NCBI GenBank assembly: GCA_014529385.2
Contig: CM043943.1
Coordinates: forward strand, 151,546,592 to 151,610,591
Origin: Adiantum capillus-veneris
Lineage: Eukaryota > Streptophyta > Polypodiopsida > Polypodiales > Pteridaceae
Length of the DNA: 64,000 bases
Reading direction: 5' to 3'
This document shows, piece after piece, positions 32,373-44,514 of this stretch (the first letter of the stretch is position 1; the number at the start of each line of letters is the position of its first letter). The translations under genes and the position numbers were made by a program. The notes below the pieces were generated by a model. It was not told where the DNA came from, did no database searches, and was given only the letters and a program-made list of their open reading frames with translations.

Positions 32373-35300
32373 ATGTCTGACGGTTTCAGTCAGATTGTTA
32401 CTGAGAAGCTTGAGAAAAATAACTACCCTGCATGGAAGTTCAGAATAACAAATTTCCTAAAAGGAAAAGGTTATTGGGACTATGTAGAAGGAGATAATGA
32501 AAAGGAACCAGAGATTCCCGAGGCAAATGCTACAGCAGAACAAAGGAAAGCTTTGAGGGACTGGCAACAAGGCCAGAGCAAAGTGATGTATTGGCTTTCT
32601 ATGAGCATCACAGATGGCATGATGGGCTATCTACAGGATGCTGAAACCCCCGCCATTGCATGGAAAAACTTAGGCAGAGTGTTCGAGGTGAACACCAAGG
32701 CCAGGAAGCTTCAACTAAAGTCGGAGCTAAATCAGGTTAAGAGGAACAACCTCTCCATCAATGATTATGCTTTGAAGATCAAGAGTATCATTGAGGCTCT
32801 TGGATCTATTAAAGTCTCAGTGGAAGATGATGACATTGTCCGTGCATGCTTGGATGGTCTAGGAGATGAGTATGTACATTTCAAATCTTCCATGAATACA
32901 AGAGACGACATCCCCGTGTTCCAAGATTTGATTTCTATGCTTATTCTTGAGGAGAAGAACCTTGACACATCTTCTTCTCATGGAAGAAATAATTCTGAAT
33001 AGGCCTTCTATTCTAACTCCAATAGAGGTAGAGGTAGAGGTCGTGGTCGAGGCCCAAGGGGTTGCAGGGGCCAATTTCTGGAAGGTCAATCAAATCAAAA
33101 CAATACAGGTGGCAAGGGAAACCAGTCTCAAGGCAGGGGGAGTCAAAGAGGTCGTGGTGCAGGATCAAGCAGGCAGAAACATACTCCAGATAGCAGAGAA
33201 TGTTGGACTTGTGGTGAAAGAGGTCACATGTCACGTGACTGTCCAAAGGGAAAAGCAAGTGGAAAGAGAGAACAGGGCAACTATGCATCTACTAGCAGAG
33301 ATGCAGATGAGAACAAAAACGAGCGCATGTTTGTTATGCAGCATGTAATGAATACAATGACTGCAGAGAATTCCACCCAAGATGATGTTTGGTATGTGGA
33401 TTCAGGTGCCTCTAATCACATGACGTCTCGTGGAGAGTGGTTTAGAGATATGCGCAAACCAGATGTGTCAGGCTATGTGCAGACAGGAGATGACACAGCT
33501 CACCCCATTGCTCATGTAGGGGACATACCTCTAAATACGAAGAGTGGGAAATCAAAGTACTTAGCAGATGTACTTCATGTCCCAAACATTACAAAGAATC
33601 TTGTTTTTGTTGGACAAATGGTTGAGCAGGGTTTGCAGGTTCGCTTCAATCCAAATGGCTGTTATGTAGAAGATTTCCAGAATGGCTGTAAGCTGATCAC
33701 AGAGGGCAAATGTGTGGGCAGAATTTTTACGCTGAATGTAGACATGCCTGAGGTAAAAGCTGCATTATTTTCACAGGGCACAGGTGTTGTGGCTGATGTT
33801 GAAATTTGGCACAAACGCATTGGCCATGTCAATGAGCAGAGATTGCGTAGCATGCAATCAAAACAGATTGTAAAAGGTTTTCCCAAATTCAAGGTGGATG
33901 GTATGCATAAAGTGTGTGCAGCATGCCAGTTTGGAAAACAGTCAAAGGGCTCATTTCCACATGAGCGCAATGTATGTAAAAAGCCACTTGAGGTGGTGCA
34001 CACAGATGTTTGGGGTCCAACCGATACTGCAAGTATACATGGTTGTAGGTATTATGTCTCTTTCATTGATGACCATACAAGGAAAGTATGGGTCTACTTC
34101 ATGCGTAACAAAAGTGAAGTGTTTGGTCACTTTCAAGACTTCAAAGTCATGATTGAGAAGGAGACAGATATGCAAATCAAGACATTGAGGTCAGATGGAG
34201 GGGGAGAGTACTTCTCCAATGATTTTTCAGATTTTCTGTGAATGCATGATATACGCAGGCAGTTTACATGCAGATATACTCCACAACAGAATGGGGTCGT
34301 AGAAAGGAAAAACAGGCACATTGCAGAGGTTGCACGTGCATTGATGAATGAGAAGAACATGCCTCATCATTTCTGGGCTGAAGCCGTAAATACAGCTGTG
34401 TACATTATGAACAAGACACCTACAGTTGCAGTGCATGATGTAACACCTGAGGAAAAGTTTACAGGTACAAAGCCTGATTTGGCACACTTGAAAGTGTTTG
34501 GCTGCATAGCTTACGTGCATGTACCAGATGAGTTGCGTAGGAAATTGGATCCTAAAGCAGAGAAATGTATTCTTGTGGGATATTCCCTTGAACAAAAGGG
34601 GTACAGGTGCTACAATCCTACTACACGAGAATTACGAGTGAGCAGAGATGTAGTCTTTGATAAGATGAGCAGCTAGTACAGTAATGCACATGGCACTATT
34701 GGGGCTGATGTAAAAGATGATGTGGTTGTACAAAATGTGAGGCCACAGTCACAGGTTTTGAGTGGACCACAAGAGTCCTATTCTCCTGGCTCTATTGAGA
34801 AACCATGGAATGGTAGACTACGTACGCAGGTTACTCCACCAACAGGTACAGGGAATGGATCACGAAAAGGAAAGGAAAAGGTTGATGAACCTCCCTTTAT
34901 GGCTGATGCATCATCAGGTTTTTCACATGTAGACATGGATTCAGATGGTTCTGAACAAAGTCTTGATGAGGAATTTGGAATTCCGGCTGTCAGGACACCT
35001 GGTGTAAGGAAAGTACAAGAAAATGCTAGAGGGCAAAGGAGTGACCCAGGACCGCGCAGATCTAATAGAGTCAGAAATCCAGTTCAGAAATTGACTTATG
35101 ATGGGTATCTAGCGCATCACCAAGCCTACATGGCTAAGGTGATATAGGATGTGGAGCCCACATGTTTTGAGGATGCAGTTGGAAATGTGCATTGGGATGA
35201 TGCAATGAATGAAGAGCTGGCTTCATTGGAAGCAAACGACACATGGGAGTTGGTGCCATTGCCAAGTGGCAAGAAAGCTATTGGCTATAAATGGGTGTAT

Positions 35301-36722
35301 AAAACCAAGCATAAGGCTGATGGTAACATTGAGCGTCACAAGGCAAGGCTGGTCGCAAAGGGTTATGCACAGACGTATGGCATAGACTATGAGGAGACCT
35401 TTGCTCCAGTGGCAAAGATGACGACTGTGAGAGCTGTCATAGCAGTGGCTGCATCTAGAGGATGGATTATGCATCAAATGGATGTAAAGAATGCCTTCTT
35501 AAATGGTGAGTTGCAAGAGGAAGTGTATATGGATCAGCCACCTGGTTATGTCGATCCAGGTTACCCAGATTATGTATGCAGACTTCTCAAAGCTTTGTAT
35601 GGTTTGAAGCAGGTCTCTAGAGAATGGTATGACAGGATTGCCAAGTATCTTGTCAGTATTGGTTTTAGGAGAGCTCATGCTGATCATTCACTCTATGTAC
35701 GTGAGAGTGATGTGGGGATTGTGGTCATTACCATATATGTAGATGACCTTATTATTGTTGGTGACAATGCTATGGAGATTGACCATGTGAAGGGTCTTCT
35801 CAAACAGGAGTTTGAAATGAAAGATTTAGGCGAGTTGCGCTACTTTCTTGGCATTGAGGTGATCAGGACTCCAGAGGGTGTATGGTTTTCACAGAGACAG
35901 TATGCTTTGGACATGTTGTCAAAGTATGGTATGGATGATTGTAAGCCAATTTCTATTCCCTTGGATGTGAATGCAAAGCTGAGTGCAGAGAAGGGTGATG
36001 TTGTTGAGGATGTCAATATGTACAGGAAGATGGTGGGTAGTCTAATATAGTTGACTATCACGAGGCCAGAATTGAGCTACATAGTAGGCTTGGAGAGTCG
36101 GTTCATGCAGCTTCCAAGGAAGCCACATTTGGATGGAGTACGACGCACACTTAGGTATGTGCAAGGGACTCTTGACTACGCATTGTTCTATGCAGCAAAT
36201 GCACCATTAGCATTGTATGGGTATACAGATGCAGATTGGGCAGGTAGCATTGTTGATAGGAGATCTACGAGTGGCTTCATGTTCTCTTTTGGGAGTGCTG
36301 CTGCTACTTGGAGCAGCAAAAAGCAGCCTACGGTTGCTTTATCGAGCACAGAGGCAGAGTACAGAGGTGCAGCAGTTGCGGCGTGCGAGGTAGCTTGGCT
36401 ATGCACATTACTTGAGGACTTGGGAGTGCAGGTGGACGAGCAGATTTCCATTCATTGTGACAACCTCAACAGCATGCAGTTGGCTAGGAACCTAGTGTTC
36501 CATGCTAGGACCAAACACATAGAGGTCCATTACCACTACGTTCGAGAGCGAGTGTTGGCGGGCGACATCGACTTTGTCTACGTCAGCACAGAGGAGCAGA
36601 TAGCGGATATCTTTACCAAGGCCCTCGGAGCTGAGAAGCTTCGACGTTTTCGGACTATGCTTGGACTCTGCGACATGCAGAGCTCGAGGGGGAGTGTTGA
36701 GATGTCGAGCTCTACACCTTGA
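32373..36722 (+). pseudogene. copia gag-pol polyprotein, one frame with five stops
   Basis: Starting at ATG 32373, one frame runs to TGA 36720-36722 with internal stops at 33000 (TAG), 34239 (TGA), 34674 (TAG), 35145 (TAG) and 36048 (TAG), and no frameshift. Gag (UBN2-like) occupies about 32373-33190. The zinc knuckle CWTCGERGHMSRDC is at 33201-33242. The protease motif DSGASNHM starts at 33399. Then come the GAG-pre-integrase WHKRIGH and a CxxC finger, and the integrase with HTDVWGP, SDGGGEYF and NGVVERKNR. RT follows from about 35230 with YVDD at 35736-35747, then RNase H with DADWAG and STEAEYRGAA. The catalytic residues I can see are present; only the stops disable it. Confidence 0.95.
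36682..36694 (+). promoter_or_regulatory. Polypurine tract of copia element
   Basis: GCTCGAGGGGGAG immediately before the 3' LTR, the plus-strand primer site. It overlaps the end of the pol frame. Confidence 0.85.
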
Positions 36723-37016
36723 GCTGGCATCCACTACGGGTCTTGGCCGCTTACGGCATTTACTCACTGGCGCGTTAGGTGACCGACACGGAGGATCTGT
36801 GCCAGTGATTCTACAGCTGGACTACACTTATAGTGCCATCCTAGTACGCTTCTAGCGAGTTCACACTTAGTGACCGCATGTACATATGTGCTACTTTTCA
36901 GCTTTAGCACTTAGTCATTTTGTACTCTCTTTTCTGTGAAGAAGAAGAAGAAGATTTCCATCTCTGTGTGCTTTGTGCTTGTCTTGTGTATCTCTCTTGC
37001 ATCCTCATTCTTTACA
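36695..37016 (+). repeat. 3' LTR of copia element
   Basis: 322 bp; followed by target duplication CGTGC at 37017-37021. Confidence 0.96.
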
Positions 37017-37021
37017 CGTGC

Positions 37022-37079
37022 TAGCACCCATAGCTTGCCATAGAGCACATCCCTTCATAGACCAACTTTGGTTGCACCA
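37022..37079 (-). repeat. 3' LTR of gypsy element 1, inner end
   Basis: The last 58 bp of the LTR, ending TTGCACCA on the top strand, separated from the rest by the copia insertion. Confidence 0.9.
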
Positions 37080-37096
37080 TCATTGCCCACCCCCCT

Positions 37097-37116
37097 GTTG
37101 AACATTCATGTTCAAC
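37097..37116 (-). other. Perfect hairpin upstream of the gypsy 1 polypurine tract
   Basis: GTTGAACAT and ATGTTCAAC form a 9-bp stem around a 2-base loop. On the minus strand it lies just before a purine-rich tract (AGGGGGGTGGG, 37086-37096) and the 3' LTR. Element 3 has the same hairpin at 61053-61072 with one stem pair exchanged. Confidence 0.8.
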
Positions 37117-37163
37117 CAAAAGTAGCTTTATTGAACTTGAAACTTGCAACACTCTGCAAACAC

Positions 37164-38680
37164 TCAAGCACACTGGAAAACACACCACCATATGTACAAT
37201 ATGTATAATATGTACAAAACTGTATGTCTGTTACTCTTGAGCCCTTTCAGGTGGGTTGCCCAGCCTTCCCTGGTCACAATCTGACTTACATCGAGCACCA
37301 CTCCCCTATCAAAGTACAGCTTGAGTTGTACACCATTTACCCTGTGCCTGAGAAGCTTACCATTGGCTCTCACCAACTGATAGGTCCCATTTGAAAAGGC
37401 CTTTTGCACTTTGTATGGACCTGTCCATTTCTTTTTGAACTTCTTCTGGAAGGTGAAGTCCAAGTAGCTCTCATACATCATTACTAGGTCCCCTTCTTCT
37501 ATCTTTTTTTTGACAGACTCTCATTGACTTTGGCCATTCGCCTTTCCCGCTGCTTCACGTAGTAGTTTGCTGTTGCCTCTCTATCCATCTGCAATGCCTC
37601 AAGGTCGACAATCCTATCTTGTAAGATAACTTGTAGAGTGGCATTGATGCGCCACATACCTTTCAAAGCACCCAGTTGTGCATGCACTAGGAGCACTGCC
37701 TCCTTACCATAAACCAATTCAAATGGAGTGAAGTTGGTCGCCACTTTCTAGGACGTCCTGTAGGCCCATAGACACTTCTCTAGATTGATCTCCCATTCTG
37801 TCTCTTGCTTATACACATACTTCGTGAGCATTTTGATGATTTATCCATTGGCACTCTCCACAAGACCATTGCATTGGGGATGATAAGGCAAGGAAAACCG
37901 CTGCTGAATCTTTAGTTTTTCCACCAATGCCTGCATAAGCTTGCTTCTGAACCCTTGCCCTCTATCAGAAATGAGTTCGCACGGCACTCCAAAACGACAA
38001 CAAATGTTATCGAAAACAAAGTGGGCCACAACCTATGCATTTACCTCCTTCACAACTTTGGCCTTGACCCACCTGGTGAGGTAGTCAATGGCTACCAAAA
38101 CATATTTATTGCCACTTGTAGACTTAGGGAGTGGACCAATGGCATCCAAACCCCACTTCTCGAAAGCATTCTGAGCAATAATGGCTCCCTGTGACTCAAC
38201 TACCAAACATCTCTCTCCTATAGTCTGACATTCATGGCAGGTCTTGCACCAATAGTGCACATCCTTCACCACTGAAGTCCACCAAAAGCCCGCTCTCAAC
38301 ACTCGAAACAATACTTGACCTTTCCTTTGGTGTCTGCTCTCGTCATGAAATTTCTCTAGCACCAAGTTAATCTCTTCTTTATAGAGCACTCTCCTTAGCA
38401 CCCCGTCTCTGCCGTAGGTCATCAGGTCTTCACCTACTAACCTAAATTTGCAAGCTTTCTGAACTATACTCCTCCTTTGTAGTTTATACAAACCTTGAGG
38501 ACACTTCCCTATATTCAAAAAATCTTCCGCTTCCTTCAATGACTCCCTACCCATGTATGTGGCCGGGGCCACATATATACCTGTGATATGTACTTGCACC
38601 TTACTACTTGCTATCTGGTCTCCCTCTTGGTTGTGCTCTCTCTTCACATGTTTGAACTGGATCTCCCTAAAGGACTTCAA
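37164..38680 (-). pseudogene. Gypsy 1 integrase (with end of second RNase H)
   Basis: Minus-strand blocks in order: the end of the second RNase H (FKHVKREHNQEGDQIASS), the H2C2 zinc-binding region with WCKTCHECQ (about 38230-38260), and the integrase core with EKWGLDAIGPLPKS and LVAIDYLTRW (38033-38680). The core then continues as PCELISDRGQGF and LPYHPQCNGLVESANG (37841-38029). ATNFTPFELVYGKEAV follows (37499-37744), and finally a C-terminal domain with KKWTGPYKVQKAFSNGTYQL (37164-37481). The D, D and E positions of the core are all recognisable, but stops separate the blocks. Integrase joins element cDNA to chromosomal DNA. No chromodomain is seen. Confidence 0.9.
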
Positions 38681-38837
38681 AAACTTTTTGGTGGCAAAGA
38701 ACCAATGTTTTAAGGAATCATGCTTTACCTACCATTGGCCTAGCAGTTTCTTGATGACCAATAACACATCACCTTTGACCACCAACCTGGAACACTTAAC
38801 TCGACGCATTGTTTCAAACCTAGATAGAGGGCGAGAT
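38681..38837 (-). pseudogene. Gypsy 1 second RNase H, downstream part
   Basis: Minus-strand remnant of the RNase H fold continuing from 44515. It begins with the ALYLGL stretch that follows the NNEAEY motif on the far side of the insertion. Removing 38838-44514 and one GAGAT copy restores a continuous frame across the junction. Stops follow within the fragment. Confidence 0.75.
38833..38837. repeat. Target site duplication of 177-bp-LTR element, left
   Basis: GAGAT, repeated at 44515-44519. Confidence 0.93.
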
Positions 38838-39014
38838 TGTCAAGACAAGGGTCCTACGGGGCAAGGCCCAACCTAGGGAGTCACGGACTTGGGCCAAGGG
38901 TCTAGACTGGACCAGTGTGGACTGGGGATCTGCTTAGGGCAAGAGCTAGGAGCTAGGCCTATATAAAGGGTGGTAGGGAGGAGGATTTTATGTCTTAGTC
39001 TCCTAGGTCTTACA
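38838..39014 (+). repeat. 5' LTR of the non-autonomous element
   Basis: 177 bp with a TATA box TATATAAA at 38960-38967. Differs from the 3' LTR by scattered substitutions. Confidence 0.94.
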
Positions 39015-39015
39015 T

Positions 39016-39028
39016 TGGTATCAAAGCC
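39016..39028 (+). promoter_or_regulatory. Primer binding site of the non-autonomous element
   Basis: TGGTATCAAAGCC, one base different from the Met-tRNA primer site, one base after the LTR. Confidence 0.88.
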
Positions 39029-42000
39029 ACTCTTTTTTGGGGAAGATAGGCAGGCGGGAGGAATACGATAGTTGGCCGCTCCGTGTGCAAGGCCTCTTGA
39101 GGTGAGTGGAGATGGCTCATGACAGGTTCCAAACCGCTCGTGGTCAGGCTAGATGGGAGCGCGAGGCGGAGCCGGAGAGAACCCAACTCGGTGGTGGGCA
39201 CATCTGAGCAACACGTGGAGCCCGACCTCCCTTTCTCTCTCGCGGCGGCTCTATGGAGAACTCCATCACCCAGCTTCACGATGGTTTCACATCAAGATGC
39301 CCTAAGGCCTTTGGCCTTGGGCAATTTACTTATGGTAGGGTGCATGCCCACCCCGGCATACACCCCATTCCAATTACAACCACGGCATACACAGAACGTT
39401 GAGGTCGTGCATCTTGACACATCTGACAACTACGAATTCAAGGAAATTGCAAAGCTTTGGAAAACCAAGTTTGGGCAAATAATTGGCAGATCGTCTTCTT
39501 TCAACATTGCTATTGGGCAAGATGAATGAATACAAAGCAAGGCCTAAAACACTTAAAGCTCGATAGCAAGGAGCAAAAATTGCATTTATTGAATGTTCGA
39601 GCCGATCAGCAATTGCAGAAGATCCAAAGCAAGTTAACAGTCGTAAAGGCAATGAATAAGGGCAACGACAATGGATGTAGCTTTCGGATGACATGACTAC
39701 AATTCGTCTTTGACCTTCAAAGGTAAGGTATGCATAGTTTTGGTTCTTGTTTACCAAAATTTTTGAGTCATGCCATGAAACTCTCGTATGCACTAGCCGT
39801 GTACGTGCATCCACAATCAAGGCTTGTACCACACACAAGGTGCTTCTGTGGTTAGCATAATCATAGCTAGGCATGACCGGATGTATTCCATCATTAAGGT
39901 TTTTCAATAGATAATCCATGTAGCAACAAATCCTTTAAGGTAGGCTTTGTCTACGCATTAGGATGCTTGTACTTTATTGTCATTTGCATAACTGGCTACA
40001 CAATTCTGGCTGTATCTCTACATAAGGTAATGTATAAGATTGGCATGCAGCACTTAGCATACATCTTTTGATCGTCCACCATGAATTGATGTAATAATAA
40101 CAGGGCTGTCAATTGATTATGAAGCATTTGACCTAGATGGAGCATGTATCACCTCTATTGCATATCTCTAACATGCATCAAAGGTGATGCACTTTCTCCA
40201 CACCAAGCAGGCACGATTTCTGACAGTTCACATAAGCACTCACATTTTGTTGCATATATTGATGGCAAGGGCCAATTTTTTAGTATCTCAAAGAGACAGG
40301 CATGGCCTCTTACTTGACTTGTTGAAGGAAGCAAGTTGCTCGGAATGGACAACTCCTTGTCACGTTTTCTACACGCTGATGGAGAATGCTTACCACACAG
40401 TTCTGGTTACTTTCAATTGAAATTGCTCGACACGGTTGATTCTCTTTTTCATGATATCTACAGTCACATCCATTGGCTCTCAGCACAAACATATTTATGT
40501 GAAGCAAGGCTTCGATTTATGACTTTTACATTGAGATTTTACCCATTTGGGGCATGCTATGAGCACACTCCTTTGGGGAATTTCTCCATATGCCTGGAGC
40601 ATATTTCAAGCCAACTTTTTCTTGCGCAATAGAGATAGTGATGATCTACATTTGAGCGAGCTTTTCTTTCGACATCTCCAAACAACTGATTTCAGCAGCA
40701 TGACCAAGTTAGACAATGTTCAATATTGTTTATTTCTCCATGTTTATACATTTCCATTAGAAACTACTGCTGTTGTGCAAAGCACAAGGGTTTGCCAATT
40801 TTACATGAAGCAAGGCTTCTCCCTTGTTCCAAGGTATTTCCCAATGACTTGGCATCACGGGCAGCAACACACAAGTTTAGGGAACTGGCAAAATGGGAAT
40901 ATCACTCACAGAATCCCTACCATTACATCTGTGCAAGGCACTTATGGTTTTGGCTCTCACGTTTGAAGCCATCACTCTTGCCAAGGGCTTACAACTCTGC
41001 ATAAAATGCATGTTAGCCAGGTGAAATGAACTCCATCACTTCTTGGTTTATGCTTCCGCTATAACACCAGACACTTTGTCAAGACCAAGATAAGTTTTGG
41101 ATTGTTTAACATGCTTGTTAGTTGCTGTCAACACACAACAAAGGAACCTAAAATTTGGACTTCATTCCTAGGCAAAGTGCCAATGCTAAGTCATTCTCAT
41201 ACAGTCACGACCCCTGCATGGTAGGTAGCTCAAAATGTGTATGTGTTTTTTACCCTCTCTTGCTGAGAGAGTCATACCAGAAAACTGTGGAATGCTTATA
41301 GGATAAGCTACAAGTCAGGCATTAGATGCATAACACACAAATTGAGCACACACTCTAGAAATTTAAGGAAAGTTCCTCAGTCCCGCATGCTCTTTTTATC
41401 TCTCTTTCTTATTTCTCTTGAAGAATAATGCATACTTTCTAAGAAGCTTTTGCTACATGTTTCACTAGTGAGTCCTCCTGAGCCAAGATGCTCTAACTCT
41501 CAGCTAGAAATTGGGCAAGATGCCATCCCCATTAGTATTCATCGGTTCGAAGATTGAACACTAATTGCCATGAGGGCTATGAGCCACACACGCTGGCTAA
41601 GAGCCATTGTTAAATCTAGGGTAATATCCACTTGTTGGTATTCCTTGGATGATCAAACAGCTCTACCCAGTGGAGTACACATTGACGTTAATTGACAAGC
41701 AAGCGTCTTGTCATTACGGATGTTGAGGGTGTCATTTTTGCACTACATTTTTTTAGTGCGACGCTCAAGTGAGTTTTTGATAATCTTAAACTCACACCAG
41801 CTGATCTCTACCACAGAGTATAGACGTAGCAATCAGTTGTTGTGAAAGCATGGCTGTCCATAAGAGATCGACAGTTCACTTATGTGGGTCTCCTGCTCTC
41901 TCTATAGCACTATGGAGTGTCTATGGATATATTGTTTTGGGGTAAGACACGGCGGGTGATTGCTACATCACCCCATAGGCATTAAGGATCACAGTTTGAT

Positions 42001-44324
42001 CTGCATTGAGGATCACACTTGATCTCTCCCAATTATACTTTCAAGGAAAGAATTCTTCAATCTACCACACTTTTCAAGTTGATTTCAATCAATCTATATA
42101 TGGTTGACTATGTTGGTTACCGTTATCTGCTAGTTGAGCAGTTTCTACAAAGAGCCTTATCAAGGGGTTTGACTATGTAGATTCTACTCCAAGGGCTTGG
42201 ATTGCAAATGAAACACCCACGGTTCCCAGTGCAATGCTATTTGTTTTTTTAGGTAGGGCAAGTGCTCCTCTCCATTTGAATACGGGTAAGTGAACATTAT
42301 GTTCAAATCTCTAGGTACGCATCTATTGATTTGGTGTTATTCCATTTTTAATATGCTTTGCTTGGTTTTTCAAGACGTTTAAGTATGCTTGAATGTTATA
42401 GAGTCATGCCAAGGGCATGCTCGCACAAAGTATTTTGGGACAAGTGTCCACTCTATCTTTCTGCCTTATGCTGTACGAACCTACTTGTAGGGTTCAATTT
42501 GGCACATGTTGTCACATGGGATACAACATGGTCTAGGAACTCAAGGAGTTCGGTTTAGCCAGTGTGGAGCAATGAATGAGGTTCTTCTCACTCTTGTCAC
42601 AGAGTGTTTAGAGTTACCTCCACACACAAGTACATCTTGTACTTGAAGGATGTTCTTTTTTCAAACATCCTTAGTTGAGACATATTCCACATGTGGCGAA
42701 TATGAGTCTCTGGGACTGACACTAGTGCCCCTATTTCAAATATGTGTCACAACAAAGTCCCTAAGTGCTGGTCACATCTATTTTCCAGACCATTTTTAGC
42801 ACGACGTATCAGGAGAAATTTCGTGGCCAAAAATTGTCGGATACTTAGAATGACTTGTTCAGCTACAGGTATTGCTAAACACATTACAGATGGTTGTTTA
42901 TACATATAGCAAGGCTCTAAGTTTTTAATGAAAAAGTTTCATTGCTTGTACCTAGAAGTGATCATTGTTTCACCTTCTATTATGGTTCAGCCATTTCAGC
43001 AAGGCTTGAAATTGATTACCACTGACTACTTACCTTTCTCTTACCTTTCTCTTCACTGTGCTACGCACATCACATTTGCCATACGTATTGGCCAAGATAA
43101 TCAAGGATATATAGGTTCGGATCTGTTTTTTGCTAAACGTATGCACACTAGGTGTTATGGGCCCTAGTGTTTAGCAAAGGCTGATTTGGAACAGCATGCA
43201 TAATCCTCAAGTTATTGCTTATGAAGCATTTTGCACTCTATGTGAAGTATCTCTAGTAGATTACTTTTGGGTCTACTAATCACCAATAGAGGTCATGGCT
43301 CGGTTTGAGTGTTTGTGGATTTTTCAAGTTAACCACGATGGTTATTCCGGACATTGTTGACTCCTCAACAATGTTACACGATATTGTGATTCCCATTTAA
43401 CAGTCATGTGGGATGACTGTCTGTAAACCGTAAGGAAACACACCTCAGTACTGTCAGCTATCCAAGGGGATAGGCAGATTACAAAGTGTAATCTTGCGCT
43501 AAAGGATATGCAAAATGCGTACATTAGCATCAAGCATATCCAATTAATAGGCATTTATTGCTCTATTTGGAGTTTACTGACTATCCGTTAAAGCATGTTT
43601 GCGACTAGGTTTAGTCTCTTCATGTATAAGTCAGGTTCTCAATTTTGAACATTGGTTATGGTTGTTTATTGATGAAATTTGAGAACAAGTCAAGGACTTA
43701 AACTTGGCCGATGAGTTACGTTAGCAAGTCACTTTCAATGAAATTGAAAAAAGTTACACACTTTAGACCGAAACATGTGTTTTCTGTTATGATATAATGT
43801 GGTACCTAAGTAAATGAATGCTATCCATCTCTGATGATTTATGCATTCTTGTATTCTACAGGCTAGGATAAAGGTTTGTTATTGCATGCACACTAGGTGT
43901 TATGGGCCCTAGTGTTTAACACTCTTTTATCTAAGGCGGCATGAGACTACATCTCCAGTTGTTTCAAGGATGAAACCTCTCTTTCGAATGGAAGGAGTAA
44001 ATCATCAATCATTCCTGTAACTTAAGTTATGAGCATGTTATAAACAAAGGGTTTATATTCTGCAACTTAAGAAAGGACAATAGACATGCTGAGACCATAA
44101 ACTTGCTACGAGCATAAAATATAGGTGGCAACACCATTCAAAGGTGCTAAGAGCATACATTTAGGATAGGCTAAATAGCATATGCACATTACAAACTCTT
44201 GATATGATTCTTATGGTACGGTTTTAAGATGATTTGACTAGTCTACAGTCAAGTCTATTGCTCTACAAATTTTGTGAACACTTATTCTTTTCACTCTAGT
44301 TTTCAAGGACGAAAACTCTTCCTT
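39029..44324 (+). other. Interior of the non-autonomous element, no recognised protein
   Basis: A start codon at 39112 opens a short arginine/glutamate-rich frame (MAHDRFQTARGQARWERE) in the place where gag would begin; it stops after about 32 codons, and a neighbouring frame runs on to 39529. A minus-strand 181-codon ORF (39374-39919) has no domain I recognise. From 40 to 44.3 kb all frames are closed by many stops. A 31-bp segment with an internal 8-bp inverted repeat occurs twice (43143-43173 and 43888-43918). The interior is either a decayed foreign sequence or the long non-coding cargo typical of LARD-type elements. Confidence 0.55.
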
Positions 44325-44337
44325 AAGGGGGGAGTAA
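44325..44337 (+). promoter_or_regulatory. Polypurine tract of the non-autonomous element
   Basis: AAGGGGGGAGTAA directly before the 3' LTR. Confidence 0.85.
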
Positions 44338-44514
44338 TGTCAGGACAAGGTTCCTACGGGGCAAGGCCCAACCTAGGGGGTCAGGGACCTAGGCCAAGGG
44401 CCTGGATTGGACCAGTGTGGACTGAGGATCCTCTTAGGGCAAGAGCTAGGAGCTAGGCCTATATAAAGAGTGGTAGGGAGGAGGATCCCATGTCTTAGTC
44501 TCCTAGGTCTTACA
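44338..44514 (+). repeat. 3' LTR of the non-autonomous element
   Basis: 177 bp, TATA box TATATAAA at about 44460-44467; followed by GAGAT at 44515-44519. Confidence 0.94.

Larger units (their letters stand above)
31182..37016 (+). mobile_element. Ty1/copia retrotransposon, 5835 bp, complete structure
   Basis: 322-bp LTRs (31182-31503 and 36695-37016) begin TGTTGAGATG and end TTCTTTACA. They differ at ten positions by hand count (about 3 percent). A Met-tRNA primer site, a polypurine tract and a 5-bp target duplication (CGTGC) are present. The internal region holds one gag-pol frame in Pseudoviridae order (gag, zinc knuckle, protease, integrase, RT, RNase H) with five stops and no frameshift. 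A second copy of the RT/RNase H region is placed in the leader. It is inserted in the 3' LTR of gypsy element 1. Confidence 0.97.
38838..44514 (+). mobile_element. Non-autonomous LTR retrotransposon, 5677 bp, 177-bp LTRs
   Basis: LTRs 38838-39014 and 44338-44514 begin TGTCARGACAAGG and end GGTCTTACA, flanked by GAGAT on both sides. A Met-tRNA-like primer site (39016-39028) and a polypurine tract (44325-44337) show plus orientation. The 5.3-kb interior has no recognisable pol domain. Only short ORFs are present, the longest being 136 codons plus and 181 codons minus near its start. It is inserted in the second RNase H of gypsy element 1. Confidence 0.93.

Noticed and set aside
39374-39919. 181-codon minus-strand ORF as a gene of the non-autonomous element
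   Set aside because: No recognisable domain, opposite to element transcription, and not repeated in another copy; left as part of the interior.
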